This document shows positions 54,891 through 63,029 of a stretch of 64,000 nucleotides of DNA, piece after piece (position 1 is the stretch's first letter; each line of letters starts with the position of its first letter). The DNA is from Christiangramia sediminis (GTDB taxonomy: Bacteria; Bacteroidota; Bacteroidia; Flavobacteriales; Flavobacteriaceae). The stretch is from assembly GCF_020552705.1 (NCBI RefSeq), contig NZ_JAJBZG010000002.1, positions 124,001 to 188,000 of the forward strand, written 5' to 3'. A model generated the notes under the pieces. The model ran no database searches. It was given only the letters and a program-made list of their open reading frames with translations, and was not told the DNA's origin. The position numbers and the translations under genes are program-made.

Positions 54891-55997
54891 TTATTTAACA
54901 AATCTCCATCGTCCATTAATTAATTCAACTTCCTTAAGGTTCTTGCCTTTTTCTACCCACCATTTATCATCTTTTCTCAAAACCATTACACCTTCAATCA
55001 CATAATATTCTCCATTGATATATTCTGGCTCTGGATTAGTAGGTTCCGGCTCGGTAGGCTCTGGTTCAGTAGGCTCCGGCTCAGTAGGTTCTGGTTCAGG
55101 TTCAGTTACCGAACCTGGATACATTACATTTACCCCTTCAATATCTCCATTTGAAAGTTCAGAACGCTGAACTGAATAAAGAGAACCATCTTTTTTGGTT
55201 ATAGTTGGTTGACCAGTTGCAGAAAATGAATAAGGACTATACATCATAATTGATCCAAGGTCCAAACCAGCTGTATAATCTGCACCGTCCCAACCAGCTT
55301 CTTCATAGGTATAGAAATTATGTTCTCTGCCTGAAAGAATATTATCAAAATGAACTGTAATAGTTTGATCTCTGTCTGCTCTACTTTGCTCGTGCCATAA
55401 TCCTACTGCATGACCAATTTCATGAATCGTGTTACCGGTTGAACAGGCATCTGCTAAAGTAATTGGCTGTCTTCCTCCAACCATACCTACATAAGAAGAA
55501 CATCCTCCTCCTGGAGTAAAGTAAATGTAATTAGACTCAGCAGAGCGCTGTATGAACTTTACCGCTGTATTACTTTCCCAGTGATTAATAGCATCTAATA
55601 CACGTTGCTGATTAGGTAGCGATGAATCTATTTCGTAATAAACTATATTGTCTGGCCAGAAATACTGTGTTCTTCCCACACTTTTATTAAGCGTACCAAG
55701 ATCTTCATTAGGTTCCAGGATCAAATCTACCGGGCTTTTTGAAATATTAGATTCAGGTAGAAAAATATCTCCTTGATATACATATTTACCATTCAATTCT
55801 TCAACCGGAAGTTTTCTTCCTGCAAAGTAGATGTCAGAAACATTACCAGTTTCACCGGGAAAGGCAATTTCTGTAAAATTATCATTTAAAGAAGATTTGG
55901 TTTGATTTCCCTCAATGGAAGAATCAGAGATACTATCTTCACTACAGGAAATAAATGCCAGTAGCGGAACTGCTAAAAGATACTTTAGGTTTTTCAT
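54891..55997 (-). CDS. Astacin-family (M12A) zinc metalloprotease lipoprotein with Pro/Glu linker
   Basis: 368 aa. Lipoprotein Cys C18 followed by SEDS, an acidic stretch that in Bacteroidetes favours export to the cell surface. The zinc site is TIHEIGHAVGLWHEQSRADR with H192, E193, H196 and H202, and the Met-turn is SIMMYSPYSF. Four Cys are visible in the catalytic part (SSYVG and ADACST regions). A repeat linker of Glu-Pro-Glu-Pro-Thr units joins it to a C-terminal module, INGEYYVIEGVMVLRKDDKW. Paralogue of the next gene; degrades extracellular protein by family habit. Confidence 0.9.
   Translation of the reverse strand: MKNLKYLLAVPLLAFISCSEDSISDSSIEGNQTKSSLNDNFTEIAFPGETGNVSDIYFAGRKLPVEELNGKYVYQGDIFLPESNISKSPVDLILEPNEDLGTLNKSVGRTQYFWPDNIVYYEIDSSLPNQQRVLDAINHWESNTAVKFIQRSAESNYIYFTPGGGCSSYVGMVGGRQPITLADACSTGNTIHEIGHAVGLWHEQSRADRDQTITVHFDNILSGREHNFYTYEEAGWDGADYTAGLDLGSIMMYSPYSFSATGQPTITKKDGSLYSVQRSELSNGDIEGVNVMYPGSVTEPEPEPTEPEPTEPEPTEPEPTNPEPEYINGEYYVIEGVMVLRKDDKWWVEKGKNLKEVELINGRWRFVK
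55024..55105. repeat. 15-bp tandem repeat coding for EPEPT linker
   Basis: About four to five copies of a 15-nt unit inside the astacin gene, encoding Glu-Pro-Glu-Pro-Thr. The copies are not identical at third positions. The paralogue at 56209 lacks it, having a short Gly-rich linker instead. Copy number could vary between strains. Confidence 0.75.
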
Positions 55998-56132
55998 AAG
56001 TAGGTTATTTGATTTAATTTGAATTGACAGTTTAAATTAGATTTGGTTTAGAACCCAAACTGTGTTTTGTTACTTGGTCGACAATAATTACCGTTCATCG
56101 ATTTTAGAATTTATCAGCTGTTTTGATGTTAA

Positions 56133-56198
56133 AAAATTAACTGTGTAAATAATCCTCAGAACTTGTGAATTTAACATTTTATTTACACAGTTAATTTT
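56133..56198. repeat. 20-bp perfect inverted repeat, 26-nt loop
   Basis: Arms at 56133-56152 and 56179-56198 match with no mismatch (AAAATTAACTGTGTAAATAA and its complement). It begins 10 nt beyond the stop of the second astacin gene. A+T-rich and long-looped, so not a classic terminator; a 3' stability stem or remnant of a small mobile element are both possible. The rest of the 211-nt gap holds nothing else I can identify. Confidence 0.7.
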
Positions 56199-56208
56199 AG
56201 CTATTTAC

Positions 56209-57252
56209 CTAAAAAACATATCGCCATCTTCCATCCACTAGCTCTACTTGCATCCAACCAATCGTTGAATTATAGAACCATCTGTCCCAGTTTCTAAGAA
56301 CCCTAAGACCTTGTATGGTGTAATATTCTCCATTTATATAAGTAGACGTACCTCCTCCACCATCAGCAGGATACATAGAATTAATTCCCTGTACATCTCC
56401 ACTAGACAATGCTGATCTCTGTACTCCGTAAGTAGATCCATCTCTCTTTGTAATAGTAGGTTGTCCATTTCTAGAGAAAGCATATGGGCTATACATCATG
56501 ATAGATCCAAAGTCAAGATTAGTAGTGAACTCTTTTCCATCATAATTGTTTTCTGCATAGGTCTCGAAATTATATTCTCTTCCACTCTGTATATTTTCAA
56601 AATGTATGGTGATATGATTATCTCTATCCACACGACTTTGTTCGTGCCATAGCCCCATCGCGTGACCTATCTCGTGAATAGTATTACCAGTAGAACAAGC
56701 ATCAGCAAGCGTAATATTTTGTCTTCCGCCAACCATCCCTACATAAGAGGAACAACCTGATCCAGGTGTGAAATAAATATAATTTGACTGTCCGGAACGT
56801 TTTACAAATTCAATATTCGTTTTCGACTCCCAGTGATTAATCGCATCGTAAACTCTGTCTGTATTGGACAAACTTCCATCTATATCATAATAGACGGTGT
56901 TATCTGGCCAGTAATGAGAAGTTCTTCCGACACTTTTCTGTGGAGGAGTTTCTCCTTTTTCGTAAACTAATTTTACCGGGCTTTTGGTAGCTTTAGATTT
57001 AGGGATAATGATATCACCTTCAAAAACGTATTGTCCATTTACACTTTCAACGGGCATTTTAATACCTGTATAATAAACATCTGTTACGCTCCCTTTTTCG
57101 TTTGGAAAGGCAATCTCAGTAATATCATCACTTGGAGTTGTAATTTGGCTTTGTGTTTCATTTTCGTTGTCGATTTGATCTGAAATAGGGTCTTCGCTAC
57201 AACCAATAAAAATAAGAGAGGGTAGCAAGAGGATCAACTTCAATTTTTTCAT
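56209..57252 (-). CDS. Astacin-family (M12A) zinc metalloprotease lipoprotein
   Basis: 347 aa. Lipoprotein Cys C18 with SEDP. The zinc site is IHEIGHAMGLWHEQSRVDR with H193, E194, H197 and H203, then SIMMYSPYAF. Same pro-region, catalytic domain and C-terminal NGEYYTIQGLRVLRNW module as the neighbour, so the pair arose by duplication. The linker here is DGGGGTS. Both genes share the leader AAGTAGGTT just upstream of the ATG. Predicted cell-surface protease. Confidence 0.9.
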   Translation of the reverse strand: MKKLKLILLLPSLIFIGCSEDPISDQIDNENETQSQITTPSDDITEIAFPNEKGSVTDVYYTGIKMPVESVNGQYVFEGDIIIPKSKATKSPVKLVYEKGETPPQKSVGRTSHYWPDNTVYYDIDGSLSNTDRVYDAINHWESKTNIEFVKRSGQSNYIYFTPGSGCSSYVGMVGGRQNITLADACSTGNTIHEIGHAMGLWHEQSRVDRDNHITIHFENIQSGREYNFETYAENNYDGKEFTTNLDFGSIMMYSPYAFSRNGQPTITKRDGSTYGVQRSALSSGDVQGINSMYPADGGGGTSTYINGEYYTIQGLRVLRNWDRWFYNSTIGWMQVELVDGRWRYVF

Positions 57253-57582
57253 AAGTAGGTTTTTTAATCTAATTTTTAAATATTATTTTTTTAGTTCGCT
57301 CAGTGATTTGCAAAGTCTATTCCACAAATATTAACTAAAATTAAATTTAAAATTTTAATAATCAATTTCTTACAATTTTCTTATTAGTAAGGAATCGATT
57401 AAGATTTGGGTTTCTAACTTTACCTTCTTTTTAAATCTTAAGAACTTCTGAAACCATTATATTTTTCAATGTTTTCTAATATAAAGCCTGGCTTCAATCA
57501 CTTACAAATTACTGGCAAACAGCATCTAACATATCATTTTTTTTAAATCATATACAAATTTTTCTTTTTTTAAATAAAAAAA

Positions 57583-57608
57583 GGCTGTCTGGAAAGATCC
57601 AGACAGCC
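57583..57608 (-). terminator. Rho-independent terminator of the 57706 lipoprotein gene
   Basis: Perfect 11-bp stem GGCTGTCTGGA/TCCAGACAGCC with an AAGA loop and a long A tract on the plus strand (T tract for the minus transcript). Two further stems lie between it and the stop codon: 57616-57634 (CATTCTC/GAGAATG) and 57641-57690 (TTAACCCGA/TCGGGTTAA, long loop). The rest of the 453-nt gap 57253-57705 looks non-coding and A+T-rich. Confidence 0.9.
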
Positions 57609-57705
57609 CATACAACATTCTCAATAAGAGAATGAGTAAATTAACCCGATAAATTAGTCACCCCCCGGTTTAATAATTCATTCGGGTTAATATTTTTCAA
57701 ATTAG

Positions 57706-59283
57706 TTATTGAGGAGTACAAACATTTCCTGTTACTCTAATATAAATTGGATAAGTGAAGGTTCCTTCTACCGTACTGTTAGGATCATTTTGATCTACAC
57801 AAAATACATCTCCATTCTCACTATCCTTAATTTCAACTAGATATTCAGGCACTGTCGCACTTCCAGAATTCCAATTATACTCTATTCCCGCACCTGTTAA
57901 GGTAATGCCAAATGTAGCTGCATCAATTAAAGGTTGAGAAGCATCAACTATTGGAATTCCGGTATTTTGATTTACCTCTGCATAAGAACTGGCTGTTTGA
58001 TCTAATACAATTGCTCTAAAGCATCCAGTTGAAGGATCTGAAATTGTCAAATCACAAGCTGTCGGCTCCACAGTTCCACAGTCTGGGCTAGGATTATTTA
58101 CACAACCACTCGCTTCCTGTCCATTAGGAATGTCATCTCCATCACAATCAAAACCTGCATAATTAGGATTATCTGTATCACATTTATTTAGAGTATCATC
58201 ATCATCACAATCCGCTTCTGGATTCGAAGGATTACAACCACTTCCATTTCCTCCACCGCCTATAGTCTCATCACCTTCCAAAGCATCTTCACATTCACCA
58301 ACAAGTAAATGTAGATATTCATTGGTAGAGCCATCAGAGTTAAGTAATTCTTCCACGGCTTCCCAAGTCAATAATACGGGAACAGGAGTATTATCTATAT
58401 TACCAGTTCCATCCCAGTCTTGAGGATAAACAATTAAATATAAATAAGGCTCGTCATCATCAAGATTTGCAGGGGGACCTGGAATTACCAGACATAGAGG
58501 ATCAGCATAATATTCACCATCTCCATAATCTCCGGTAGTAGCCATTGCACTTGCATCATCCTCATGGTCGTATAATTGAATACCTGTATCATCAGTACCG
58601 AAGTAAAGATCAACAGAGTAATCAGCTACATAATGTCTACCGTTTTCATCACAATAATTCACAAAAAGACATAGTGGATAAATTGTTTCTGGTAGTATAT
58701 CAAAGAATACATATCCATATTCATTTACCATACGGCGATCAAAACAAAGTACTTCAACACTTATATAAGGTTTAGTACCATCTTCTACCTCAAAGTCAAA
58801 AGGCAATGATCGATCTACATATCCATCAAATTGGTCAAGAGGAGCACCCTCTGTTCTTTTTGGAGCAATCCAAATTAAGTCACCATCTCCCTCTGGATCT
58901 CCATCATATACCATAAATCCATTCAGAGTTACTGTGACAGAACTATTATTTGCTACTGGTATTTTTAAAACTTCAGAATAATCTGTAAAATATCCGTTTT
59001 CATCTTCCAGGATATCAACCACTGCGGTGTAATCGCTTCCTCCATAGGAAAAATCAACTACCGCAACAGCGGGCTCTCCTTCTGAACAGTCTGGGATTTG
59101 ATCAAAATGAGCTTTATTCATACCCCTGTTGGCCAGATCATTCAGCAGTGCTCCAAAACTTAGGTCTACTGAAGTAGCCTCCGGATCGTCAGAAGCGACA
59201 GGACTTGTTTCATCCTTGCTACAGGAGGTAAATAGCAAAGCTACAATTGCAACAATTGCTAAATATTTATTGATAATTTTCAT
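57706..59283 (-). CDS. Surface lipoprotein of a tandem family, copy 1 (Asp-rich repeat, unique C-terminus)
   Basis: 525 aa. Lipoprotein signal ending FTSCSKDE. Residues about 30-345 are a domain shared with the next two genes (FGALLNDLANRGMNKAHF, VLCFDRRMVNEYGYVFFD, GRHYVADYSVDLY). The C-terminal part is specific: an Asp-rich TSP3-like segment (ADCDDDDTLNKCDTDNPNY, then CDGDDIPNGQEASGCVN) that should bind calcium, and a beta-rich tail of about 120 aa with paired Cys. I do not recognise the shared domain. Probably a cell-surface adhesin- or matrix-type protein. Own leader motif and terminator. Confidence 0.75.
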   Translation of the reverse strand: MKIINKYLAIVAIVALLFTSCSKDETSPVASDDPEATSVDLSFGALLNDLANRGMNKAHFDQIPDCSEGEPAVAVVDFSYGGSDYTAVVDILEDENGYFTDYSEVLKIPVANNSSVTVTLNGFMVYDGDPEGDGDLIWIAPKRTEGAPLDQFDGYVDRSLPFDFEVEDGTKPYISVEVLCFDRRMVNEYGYVFFDILPETIYPLCLFVNYCDENGRHYVADYSVDLYFGTDDTGIQLYDHEDDASAMATTGDYGDGEYYADPLCLVIPGPPANLDDDEPYLYLIVYPQDWDGTGNIDNTPVPVLLTWEAVEELLNSDGSTNEYLHLLVGECEDALEGDETIGGGGNGSGCNPSNPEADCDDDDTLNKCDTDNPNYAGFDCDGDDIPNGQEASGCVNNPSPDCGTVEPTACDLTISDPSTGCFRAIVLDQTASSYAEVNQNTGIPIVDASQPLIDAATFGITLTGAGIEYNWNSGSATVPEYLVEIKDSENGDVFCVDQNDPNSTVEGTFTYPIYIRVTGNVCTPQ

Positions 59284-59305
59284 AATATATATTTTTGTTT
59301 AATTT

Positions 59306-59322
59306 TTAAAATGGTTAAAAAA
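59306..59322 (-). promoter_or_regulatory. Leader motif copy 1 (weaker match)
   Basis: Related to TTTATTAACCATTCTAA as read on the minus strand, 22 nt upstream of the ATG of the first lipoprotein copy. It directly abuts the terminator stem of the next gene. Promoter function is inferred. Confidence 0.45.
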
Positions 59323-59323
59323 T

Positions 59324-59359
59324 CCCACCCTGGAAGTTAATAATACCTTCCAGGATGGG
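59324..59359 (-). terminator. Terminator of the 59372 lipoprotein gene
   Basis: CCCACCCTGGAAG/CTTCCAGGATGGG with one mismatch, 12 nt after the stop codon, followed on the minus strand by a T-rich stretch. Confidence 0.85.
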
Positions 59360-59371
59360 ATAAGTTTTAAT

Positions 59372-61096
59372 CTAATAACAAGCTACTCCGTGAACAATTA
59401 TCCAAAAACTGGTATCGTCACTGGTACGCTCTAAAGTGAAATCTAAATCACTTGAACTAACTTCGTCATTTCTATTATACTGACCTGGACTTTTTGCTGT
59501 ATTTCCAGGGTTATCTTCACTTAAATAAACGTGAAGATCATCCAAACTAACTCCTGATTCAAGATCAATATCAAAATTCACCTCGTCTCCATCAACAGTA
59601 ATTGTTACAGTTCCTACAAGTTCTCCTTTGCTAGTATCATTTTGACCAGCTCCAGCCCAGAAATTGAAAGTTTTACTATTACCATCAATTGTGGTGTCAA
59701 AGTTTTCAGCCCATCCCCAACGGTTGGCATTTGAAATGTCATTGATTTGTGTATCTCCAAACATGAATGCTGTTTCACATGTATCACCACCATTATCTTC
59801 TGGACAACCATCATTATCTTCTGGACCCTGTGTATCTGGACACAGATCATCACAATCTACTACACCATCATTATCAGTATCAGTGGTACAATCATCTAGG
59901 GGACAACCAAAATTATCAGCTGTACCAGCTTCATTAGGACAATCATCACAATCGCCAAATAAACCATCTCCGTCAGGATCGGTTCCTGGGCACTCATCAT
60001 CAGGACATCCAAAATTATCAACAGTACCTGGTTCATCAGGACACTGATCATCTGGCACACAGTCACCATCTGGATCTGAAGGTGTTGGAACACCTGGGCA
60101 CTCATCTATAGGAGTATCACAACCTATAAACAAATGGATATATTCCGCTGTTTCTCCATCTGCATTCAAGAGACCATTCACATCATTCCAGCTTAAACCA
60201 ACTTCTATTAGCGGAGTATTATCAATATCTCCATAACTACCTGGCCAATCTAATGGTGTAATCACGTAGAATAAGTAATCTGTATCTGGATTCTCAAAAG
60301 GTGATCCCGGTACTACCAAACAAAGTGGATCGGCAGAGTTATTATCATCATTAGTATTAGGACTTGAACCCGCATCTGCACTATTATATAATTGTACTCT
60401 GGTTTCTCCATCATCATAATAAAGATCTACAGCATAATTACCTACATAATGTCTACCATCCACGCTTGGGCAATAGTTTGCAAAGAAACACAGTGGGTAC
60501 AACTCTCCTGGAACCAGATCAAAGAATGGATATCCATATTCATTCACCATTCGGCGATCAAAACAGAGTACCTCTACATCTATATATGGTTTTGTTCCGT
60601 CCCGAACTTCGAAATCATATGGAAGAGGGTTGGTTACATACCCGTCAAATTCTCCTTCAACACTTTCAATTGGAGCAATCCATATTAAATTATCATTACT
60701 ATCATAAACCATAAAGCTTTCCAGAGTCACTGTTGTAAATCCTTCATCCTCTACAGGAATTTTTAATAGCTCAGAATACTCAGTGAAATAACCATCACTA
60801 TCTGAAAGAATATCCAATGTAATAGGACCTTCAGTATTTGCTGGCTGACCGTCATAACTGATTTCTAATACCACATAAGATGGCGGCTCTGCAGAGCAAT
60901 CAGGGATATCATCAAAATGATCTTTATTAACAGAGGCTGCCCTGTTTACTAAATCGTTCAAAGCGGCTCCAAATGTAATTTCTACAGATTGTAGATTTGG
61001 ATCATCTCCCGGAGAAGTTGTCTCCTCTTTGCTACATGAAGTGAAAAGCAATGCGAAGATCGCAAACACACTTATGCTAATTTTTAATTTTTTCAT
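59372..61096 (-). CDS. Surface lipoprotein of a tandem family, copy 2 (TSP3-like calcium repeats, unique C-terminus)
   Basis: 574 aa. Lipoprotein signal ending FTSCSKEE. N-terminal domain as in its neighbours: ALNDLVNRAASVNKDHF, VEVLCFDRRMVNEYGYPFFD. Residues about 330-440 hold at least five TSP3-type Asp-rich repeats (DPDGDCVPDDQCPDEPG, then DPDGDGLFGDCDDCPNEAG, DTDNDGVVDCDDLCPDTQG) with regular Cys spacing, suggesting calcium binding and a rigid stalk. The last about 130 residues begin CETAFMFGDTQINDISNANR and end WIIVHGVACY; I do not know this module. Predicted outer-surface protein. Confidence 0.77.
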   Translation of the reverse strand: MKKLKISISVFAIFALLFTSCSKEETTSPGDDPNLQSVEITFGAALNDLVNRAASVNKDHFDDIPDCSAEPPSYVVLEISYDGQPANTEGPITLDILSDSDGYFTEYSELLKIPVEDEGFTTVTLESFMVYDSNDNLIWIAPIESVEGEFDGYVTNPLPYDFEVRDGTKPYIDVEVLCFDRRMVNEYGYPFFDLVPGELYPLCFFANYCPSVDGRHYVGNYAVDLYYDDGETRVQLYNSADAGSSPNTNDDNNSADPLCLVVPGSPFENPDTDYLFYVITPLDWPGSYGDIDNTPLIEVGLSWNDVNGLLNADGETAEYIHLFIGCDTPIDECPGVPTPSDPDGDCVPDDQCPDEPGTVDNFGCPDDECPGTDPDGDGLFGDCDDCPNEAGTADNFGCPLDDCTTDTDNDGVVDCDDLCPDTQGPEDNDGCPEDNGGDTCETAFMFGDTQINDISNANRWGWAENFDTTIDGNSKTFNFWAGAGQNDTSKGELVGTVTITVDGDEVNFDIDLESGVSLDDLHVYLSEDNPGNTAKSPGQYNRNDEVSSSDLDFTLERTSDDTSFWIIVHGVACY

Positions 61097-61120
61097 TTTT
61101 AAATTGTTTTAGTTAAATAA

Positions 61121-61137
61121 TTAGAATGGTTAATAAA
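61121..61137 (-). promoter_or_regulatory. Leader motif copy 2 (TTTATTAACCATTCTAA)
   Basis: Seen on the minus strand 24 nt before the ATG of the second lipoprotein copy, next to the terminator stem of the gene above. Shared with copies at 62661 and 62805. Confidence 0.5.
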
Positions 61138-61141
61138 TAAT

Positions 61142-61169
61142 ATGACTGCCCGGTTTAACGGGCAGTCAT
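61142..61169 (-). terminator. Terminator of the 61177 lipoprotein gene
   Basis: Perfect 11-bp stem ATGACTGCCCG/CGGGCAGTCAT with a 6-nt loop, 7 nt after the stop codon, followed by a T-rich run on the minus strand that merges with leader motif copy 2. Confidence 0.9.
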
Positions 61170-61176
61170 TAAAGTT

Positions 61177-62634
61177 CTATTCTACTAATTCAAGTTCACC
61201 GCAAGCGACCGGTCTAGTTGGATCGCCAGGAACACCATGCACTACAATCACTTTTTCATCCAGCGTTGTTAGCGCAGCTTTTTGAGTAGCGTCAAGTGTA
61301 AATGTTCTATTATATAAATAAGTACCAGAACCACTAGGCGTTGGAAAATCTCCTCCAACATTATCTAAAGCCAATTGTACTCCTCCATAGAATGGAATTC
61401 CTTCGGTTAAACTGATTATTCCATCATCATTGGTATCAGCTTCATCCGGAGGACAAGTAGCATCTCCTGTATCAAATCCATGAATATGTTGCAGGTGTTG
61501 CATTCCGGTAGCTATATTCATCGCTATAATACTTACTTCCAATTTAGATCCTTCAATACTCGCTGCTGCCAAAGCCACAACTCCTGAATCATTCAATCCC
61601 TTTGCGCAGGTTTTGTATGTCATTTTATTATCTCTTGGATCATCAAAAATTGGAGGGGTATCTGGTTCGTCGCATCCTTCAAAGAAGTGGAAGTATTCCA
61701 GGTTATCATCTCCGTCGAAGAAAGTACGAACCTCCTCATCAGATAAAATAGTTGTTCTAATAAGCTCTCCATCATTAGCATTATAGTTTGGTCCGTCCTG
61801 AATTCTAATTTCAATTCTATAACGGTCTTCTTCGCCAATTCTGTCTGGTAATACGATACATAACGGATCTGCTGCTAATTCACCGGCCTCATTCTCGCCA
61901 ACCTCTCTGGTTAAATCATCATATAATTGATCTACATTTTGATCATTCTCATCAACTGTCCATACGTCCACACTATAGGAAGCAACATAATGCCTACCGC
62001 TTGGAGGACAGAAGTTTCCGAAAATACAGAACTCTATAAGTTCGGTATTTTCAAGATCGAAGAATACATAACCATATTCATTGACCATACGTCTATCATA
62101 ACAAAGAACCTCTACTGGTATATAAGGTTTTGTTCCGTCTCTTACTTCAATTGGTAGTGGTAGTGGATTATCAACATATCCATCAAACTGGCCTACTTCA
62201 GAAGAGATAGGCGCAATCCAGATTTCCTCACCCTCAGCATTAAAAACTATAAATTCATTTAAAGTAACCACGGTCATACCACCATTATCAACTGGTATCT
62301 TCAAATCTTCAGAATAATCTGTGAAATAAACGGTTCCATCAAAAAGAATGTCAATAGTTATGATATCATCCGGATCACTTTCCTGTCCGGCATAAGAGAT
62401 CTTTAACTCAACATAAGCTGGAGTTGTGCTGGAACAATCAGGAATTTGATTAAAATGATTTTTGTTCACAGAGGCGGCTCTGTTCACCAGGTCATTTAAT
62501 GCGGCCTCAAAAGAAAGTTCCGCATAGGCTATAGTATCCGGATCTTGAGTTGAGGAAGCTTCATCTTTACTACACCCGGCCAGGAGAAGCGCGAAAATTG
62601 CGCAAAATGCCAGATAATGATTAATTTTTTTCAT
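61177..62634 (-). CDS. Surface lipoprotein of a tandem family, copy 3 (CHRD-like C-terminal part)
   Basis: 485 aa. Lipoprotein signal ending LLAGCSKDE. N-terminal shared domain: EAALNDLVNRAASVNKNHF, VEVLCYDRRMVNEYGYVFFD, GRHYVASYSVDVW. No TSP3 repeats. The last about 150 residues contain LEVSIIAMNIATGMQHLQHI then HGFD and a late EKVIVVHG, a pattern that resembles CHRD-type domains; this is tentative. A single EF-hand-like TNDDGIISLTE loop is also present. Predicted cell-surface protein of unknown function. First of the three in transcription direction. Confidence 0.73.
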   Translation of the reverse strand: MKKINHYLAFCAIFALLLAGCSKDEASSTQDPDTIAYAELSFEAALNDLVNRAASVNKNHFNQIPDCSSTTPAYVELKISYAGQESDPDDIITIDILFDGTVYFTDYSEDLKIPVDNGGMTVVTLNEFIVFNAEGEEIWIAPISSEVGQFDGYVDNPLPLPIEVRDGTKPYIPVEVLCYDRRMVNEYGYVFFDLENTELIEFCIFGNFCPPSGRHYVASYSVDVWTVDENDQNVDQLYDDLTREVGENEAGELAADPLCIVLPDRIGEEDRYRIEIRIQDGPNYNANDGELIRTTILSDEEVRTFFDGDDNLEYFHFFEGCDEPDTPPIFDDPRDNKMTYKTCAKGLNDSGVVALAAASIEGSKLEVSIIAMNIATGMQHLQHIHGFDTGDATCPPDEADTNDDGIISLTEGIPFYGGVQLALDNVGGDFPTPSGSGTYLYNRTFTLDATQKAALTTLDEKVIVVHGVPGDPTRPVACGELELVE

Positions 62635-62660
62635 AATACAAAGTTTTGGTTAATAAAAAT

Positions 62661-62677
62661 TTAGAATGGATAATAAA
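62661..62677 (-). promoter_or_regulatory. Leader motif copy 3 (one base different)
   Basis: TTTATTATCCATTCTAA as read on the minus strand, 26 nt upstream of the ATG of the third lipoprotein copy. Conserved spacing to the start codon argues for a promoter or shared 5' leader. Confidence 0.5.
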
Positions 62678-62804
62678 CTGTCTGTTCCAATCATGGCACA
62701 TAAGTCCACAAGGAATAAGTTTCAATAAGAAAATCGGATTGCTACACTGGGCAGCCGTTGGGAGTGACTAAGTTTTCATAATTAGTAGTGTTAGTTAATA
62801 TTAT

Positions 62805-62821
62805 TTAGAATGGTTAATAAA
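62805..62821 (-). promoter_or_regulatory. Orphan leader motif copy 4 before a broken start
   Basis: Identical to copy 2, and 25 nt before a minus-strand ATG at 62779 whose frame is ATG-AAA-ACT-TAG. It looks like the leader of a lost fourth lipoprotein gene. The surrounding gap 62635-63029 has no frame I support; it also holds a short CTCCC/GGGAG hairpin at 62836-62848. Confidence 0.45.
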
Positions 62822-62970
62822 TTATATATACAGACCTCCCCTAGGGAGAAATTATGTATCAATTCAAAAAACTAAAAAGATTCGGGGGCCATGTGTAGGT
62901 TCAATATAGAGAAGGGGGGAATTATTTATATTGAATGAAGTAAATGTATAAAAGACTGTGGCTATTGCTT

Positions 62971-62988
62971 ATAGGGGATTTCCCCTAT
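62971..62988. repeat. Inverted repeat ATAGGGGA-TT-TCCCCTAT
   Basis: 8-bp perfect arms with a 2-nt centre, 42 nt after the stop of the LuxR-type gene. No T tract follows, so a protein-binding site is as likely as a terminator. Confidence 0.45.
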
Positions 62989-63029
62989 ATTACACAAATA
63001 AACTTCTAATTAACAGTGATTTAATATTT

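Noticed and set aside
55024-55105. CRISPR-like repeats
   Set aside because: The 15-bp units are contiguous, coding and in frame, with no spacers.
57253-57705. Possible small gene in the gap after the second astacin
   Set aside because: No frame of useful length with a start; the space is explained by three hairpins and A+T-rich leader DNA.
59614-60714. Plus- and minus-strand frames within the TSP3-repeat region
   Set aside because: Repetitive Asp/Cys codons of the real gene keep other frames open by composition; the encoded peptides are low-complexity.
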